Assembly (NCBI RefSeq): GCF_028476545.1
Contig: NW_026732264.1
Span: 152,501 to 216,500, forward strand
From: Physella acuta
Lineage: Eukaryota; Mollusca; Gastropoda; Physidae
Length of the DNA: 64,000 bases
Direction of reading: 5' to 3'
Part shown: positions 62,330-64,000 of the stretch, piece after piece
How the letters are laid out: every line of letters begins with the position of its first letter
How positions within the stretch are numbered: the first letter of the stretch is position 1
Made by a program: the position numbers and the translations under genes
Notes under the pieces: generated by a model
Databases searched by the model: none
What the model was told of the DNA's origin: nothing
Seen by the model: only the letters and a program-made list of their open reading frames with translations

Positions 62330-63940
62330 AAAACTCTATTGCCTCTGTTTTGTAGCAACAACTGAAGTGCTAGTCATCTCTGATATAATTGCATAATACA
62401 CTATTGTCGACAGTTATTGTAAAATAAAAATCGGTGGATTATTTAATAATGATTTCATAGTATTTAAGAGATAATGGGTAATTGGTTGTATAGAAGGTTA
62501 AGTAATAAATATAACATGTGTGTCGCCCTATCTTAGCAAGCTTTTATATTCATAACTAATTGGTTTTGTTTTGTAATGTACTATTTTATTAATCTGCTCG
62601 ATCTTTAATTTTAAATTAATTTCTTTGAAAAGATACAATCTTATAACGATATTAATTTTCGGTGTGTCTTACACCTATATATTCGACCTTGCGAGCCATG
62701 GATGTTGATTCTATTATTAATTATACGGCGCGTGTCATATTTGTCTCACTCTCGCAATAAATTTATTTAATACTTTGTAAGTGTTAAGGAGAGAGGTACA
62801 CATTTCAGCGTGAAAGCGCATACAATAAGCTTAGAATTTCTGTTCTTTAATAAAGATAATTCAATGCTTATATCCAATTAATGTTCAATTTTATATGATT
62901 AAAACAGTATTGATTCGTTTATTATTAGCTTATATTTTTTTCGAAAATTATTTTATATATAAAAGTTTTAATCGTGAATTGATTGCAATCTGTAAATGTA
63001 AGGTCTTATAAGGATATTAATAATTAATAACAGACTGATCGAGAACTGAATTTAAAAGCTTACAGTATTGCTGAGTTTTAATTGTCGCTCAAGTTTTCGT
63101 CATAATAAAATTATAGGCGAAGTGGATAATGTATAATACATTTGTTTAATGTATAAACCGGGACTTGAAACACTTCAGATAGCTTCTTAAAGTATTCAAG
63201 AGGTTTCCACTGTATACTTTTAAAGGGTTTCTGACATTTCATCAATGTACTGCCTTACATAATTCTATATTGTTGAGTGAAGTCGATAACACCGATGAAA
63301 TAATATCGAAATAATTTAAACAAGGCTGCTTCTTATTTGTCTACTCTCATTAGATCATAAGTAATTTTTACATTATGTGATGTAATTTGTGCGCCGGAGA
63401 AAATTAAAATTAAAACCAGCAACATCAAAGATCCAAAACTAAGCACGACCTACTTGACAACAAAAGCTGCATAAGTAAGTGATAATAAATACCATCTAAA
63501 CAAGGTCAAATATTATTTTCTAACAGTACAAGCAACGCATCTAACCAAAACATTCTCTACTTTTTTATGAGACATTTAGCTTTAAAACTTGCTGGGTGGG
63601 AGAATAAAACAAGTAACACGAACAAACACGTGCCCGTTGTATTTGTTCTCAATAGGCGAAATACCTTGCTAATGTAAGACTGCCTGCGTCTATTTATATC
63701 AGATGCCTTTGTCGATGTACCATGGGAATCAGGATGTAAATTGCTGCCGGCGAGGTCGGCCGTCTAACCTACTTGACACATTAAAACGTAAGACATGTTA
63801 TAAGTAAAAATTAAAGTTACCTTTTCGAACCAAACAGTCCTAAGGGCAGGTCAAGTTTATCTCTTTCTTATGAGGTTATAAATGTGGTCGGCACTATGCA
63901 CAATCGCCGCTGCTTACCACCAACGTAGGTCAGGTAGGAA
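62330..63940. other. AT-rich DNA, no feature recognised
   Basis: No frame, splice pattern or repeat end that I can support over 1.6 kb. Confidence 0.5.
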
Positions 63941-63942
63941 CC

Positions 63943-64000
63943 ATGACAAATGATCTCAGGACAAATTATCTCGAGGAAAAAACACATCAGAACAAAATAT
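63943..64000 (+). mobile_element. Left arm of a second foldback A element (runs off the window)
   Basis: ATGACAAATGATCTCAGGAC is the same boundary word as at 3993, followed by further units to the window end. Confidence 0.55.

Overview
This is AT-rich eukaryotic DNA with small exons, large introns and many young repeats. Long (TA)n tracts, islands of the TCTAGATCTAGA word, 8-bp-duplication hAT MITEs, Helitrons, tRNA-type SINEs and a TTAGGG-like tract fit a lophotrochozoan, most likely a gastropod mollusc. The species is inference. I see no rRNA, tRNA gene, CRISPR or prokaryotic operon. Most of the window is intron and transposable-element debris.

Host genes. (1) About 6.6-29.1 kb, plus strand: the 3' part of a large gene. 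Seven phase-compatible exons encode 913 residues: two von Willebrand A (vWA) domains in tandem, a helical middle region and a C-terminal ADP-ribosyltransferase-like (ART) domain with YHGT, GFYLS and AGP motifs. The start of the gene was not found. (2) 51.4-57.2 kb, plus strand: a complete six-exon, 282-residue MAP3K/STE11-type kinase domain whose DFG motif reads NFG. (3) 48.9-44.8 kb, minus strand: a head-to-head paralogue of gene 2. It keeps the ATP-binding lobe and the substrate-lobe exon but lacks the two exons for the HRD loop and activation segment; a foldback transposon lies in that gap. (4) About 36.2-33.2 kb, minus strand: a weaker candidate small spliced gene. A decayed coding relic lies at 32.3-32.8 kb, and one isolated possible terminal exon at 60.9 kb.

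Mobile DNA by region. 0-6 kb: a 1.9-kb hAT MITE, a LINE 3' fragment with a 13-bp target duplication, and a foldback element. 7-27 kb (introns of gene 1): a SINE, a Helitron end, hAT MITEs, several foldback elements whose inverted repeats are arrays of short minisatellite units, a telomere-like hexamer array, and a tandem 1.35-kb repeat. 30-36 kb: hAT copies and TCTAGA-rich sequence. 37.2-42.0 kb: a 4.8-kb structure bounded by inverted repeats of about 620 bp, with a Helitron inside. 42.8-44.4 kb and 58.0-59.9 kb: two broken LTR-retrotransposon fossils. 53.5-56.9 kb: a hAT element carrying a complete nonautonomous Helitron inside the last intron of the kinase gene. 62.3-63.9 kb: nothing recognised.

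The most distinctive content is the vWA-vWA-ART gene, the divergent kinase pair in which each member has lost part of its catalytic machinery in a different way, and the set of foldback elements with minisatellite-built ends.
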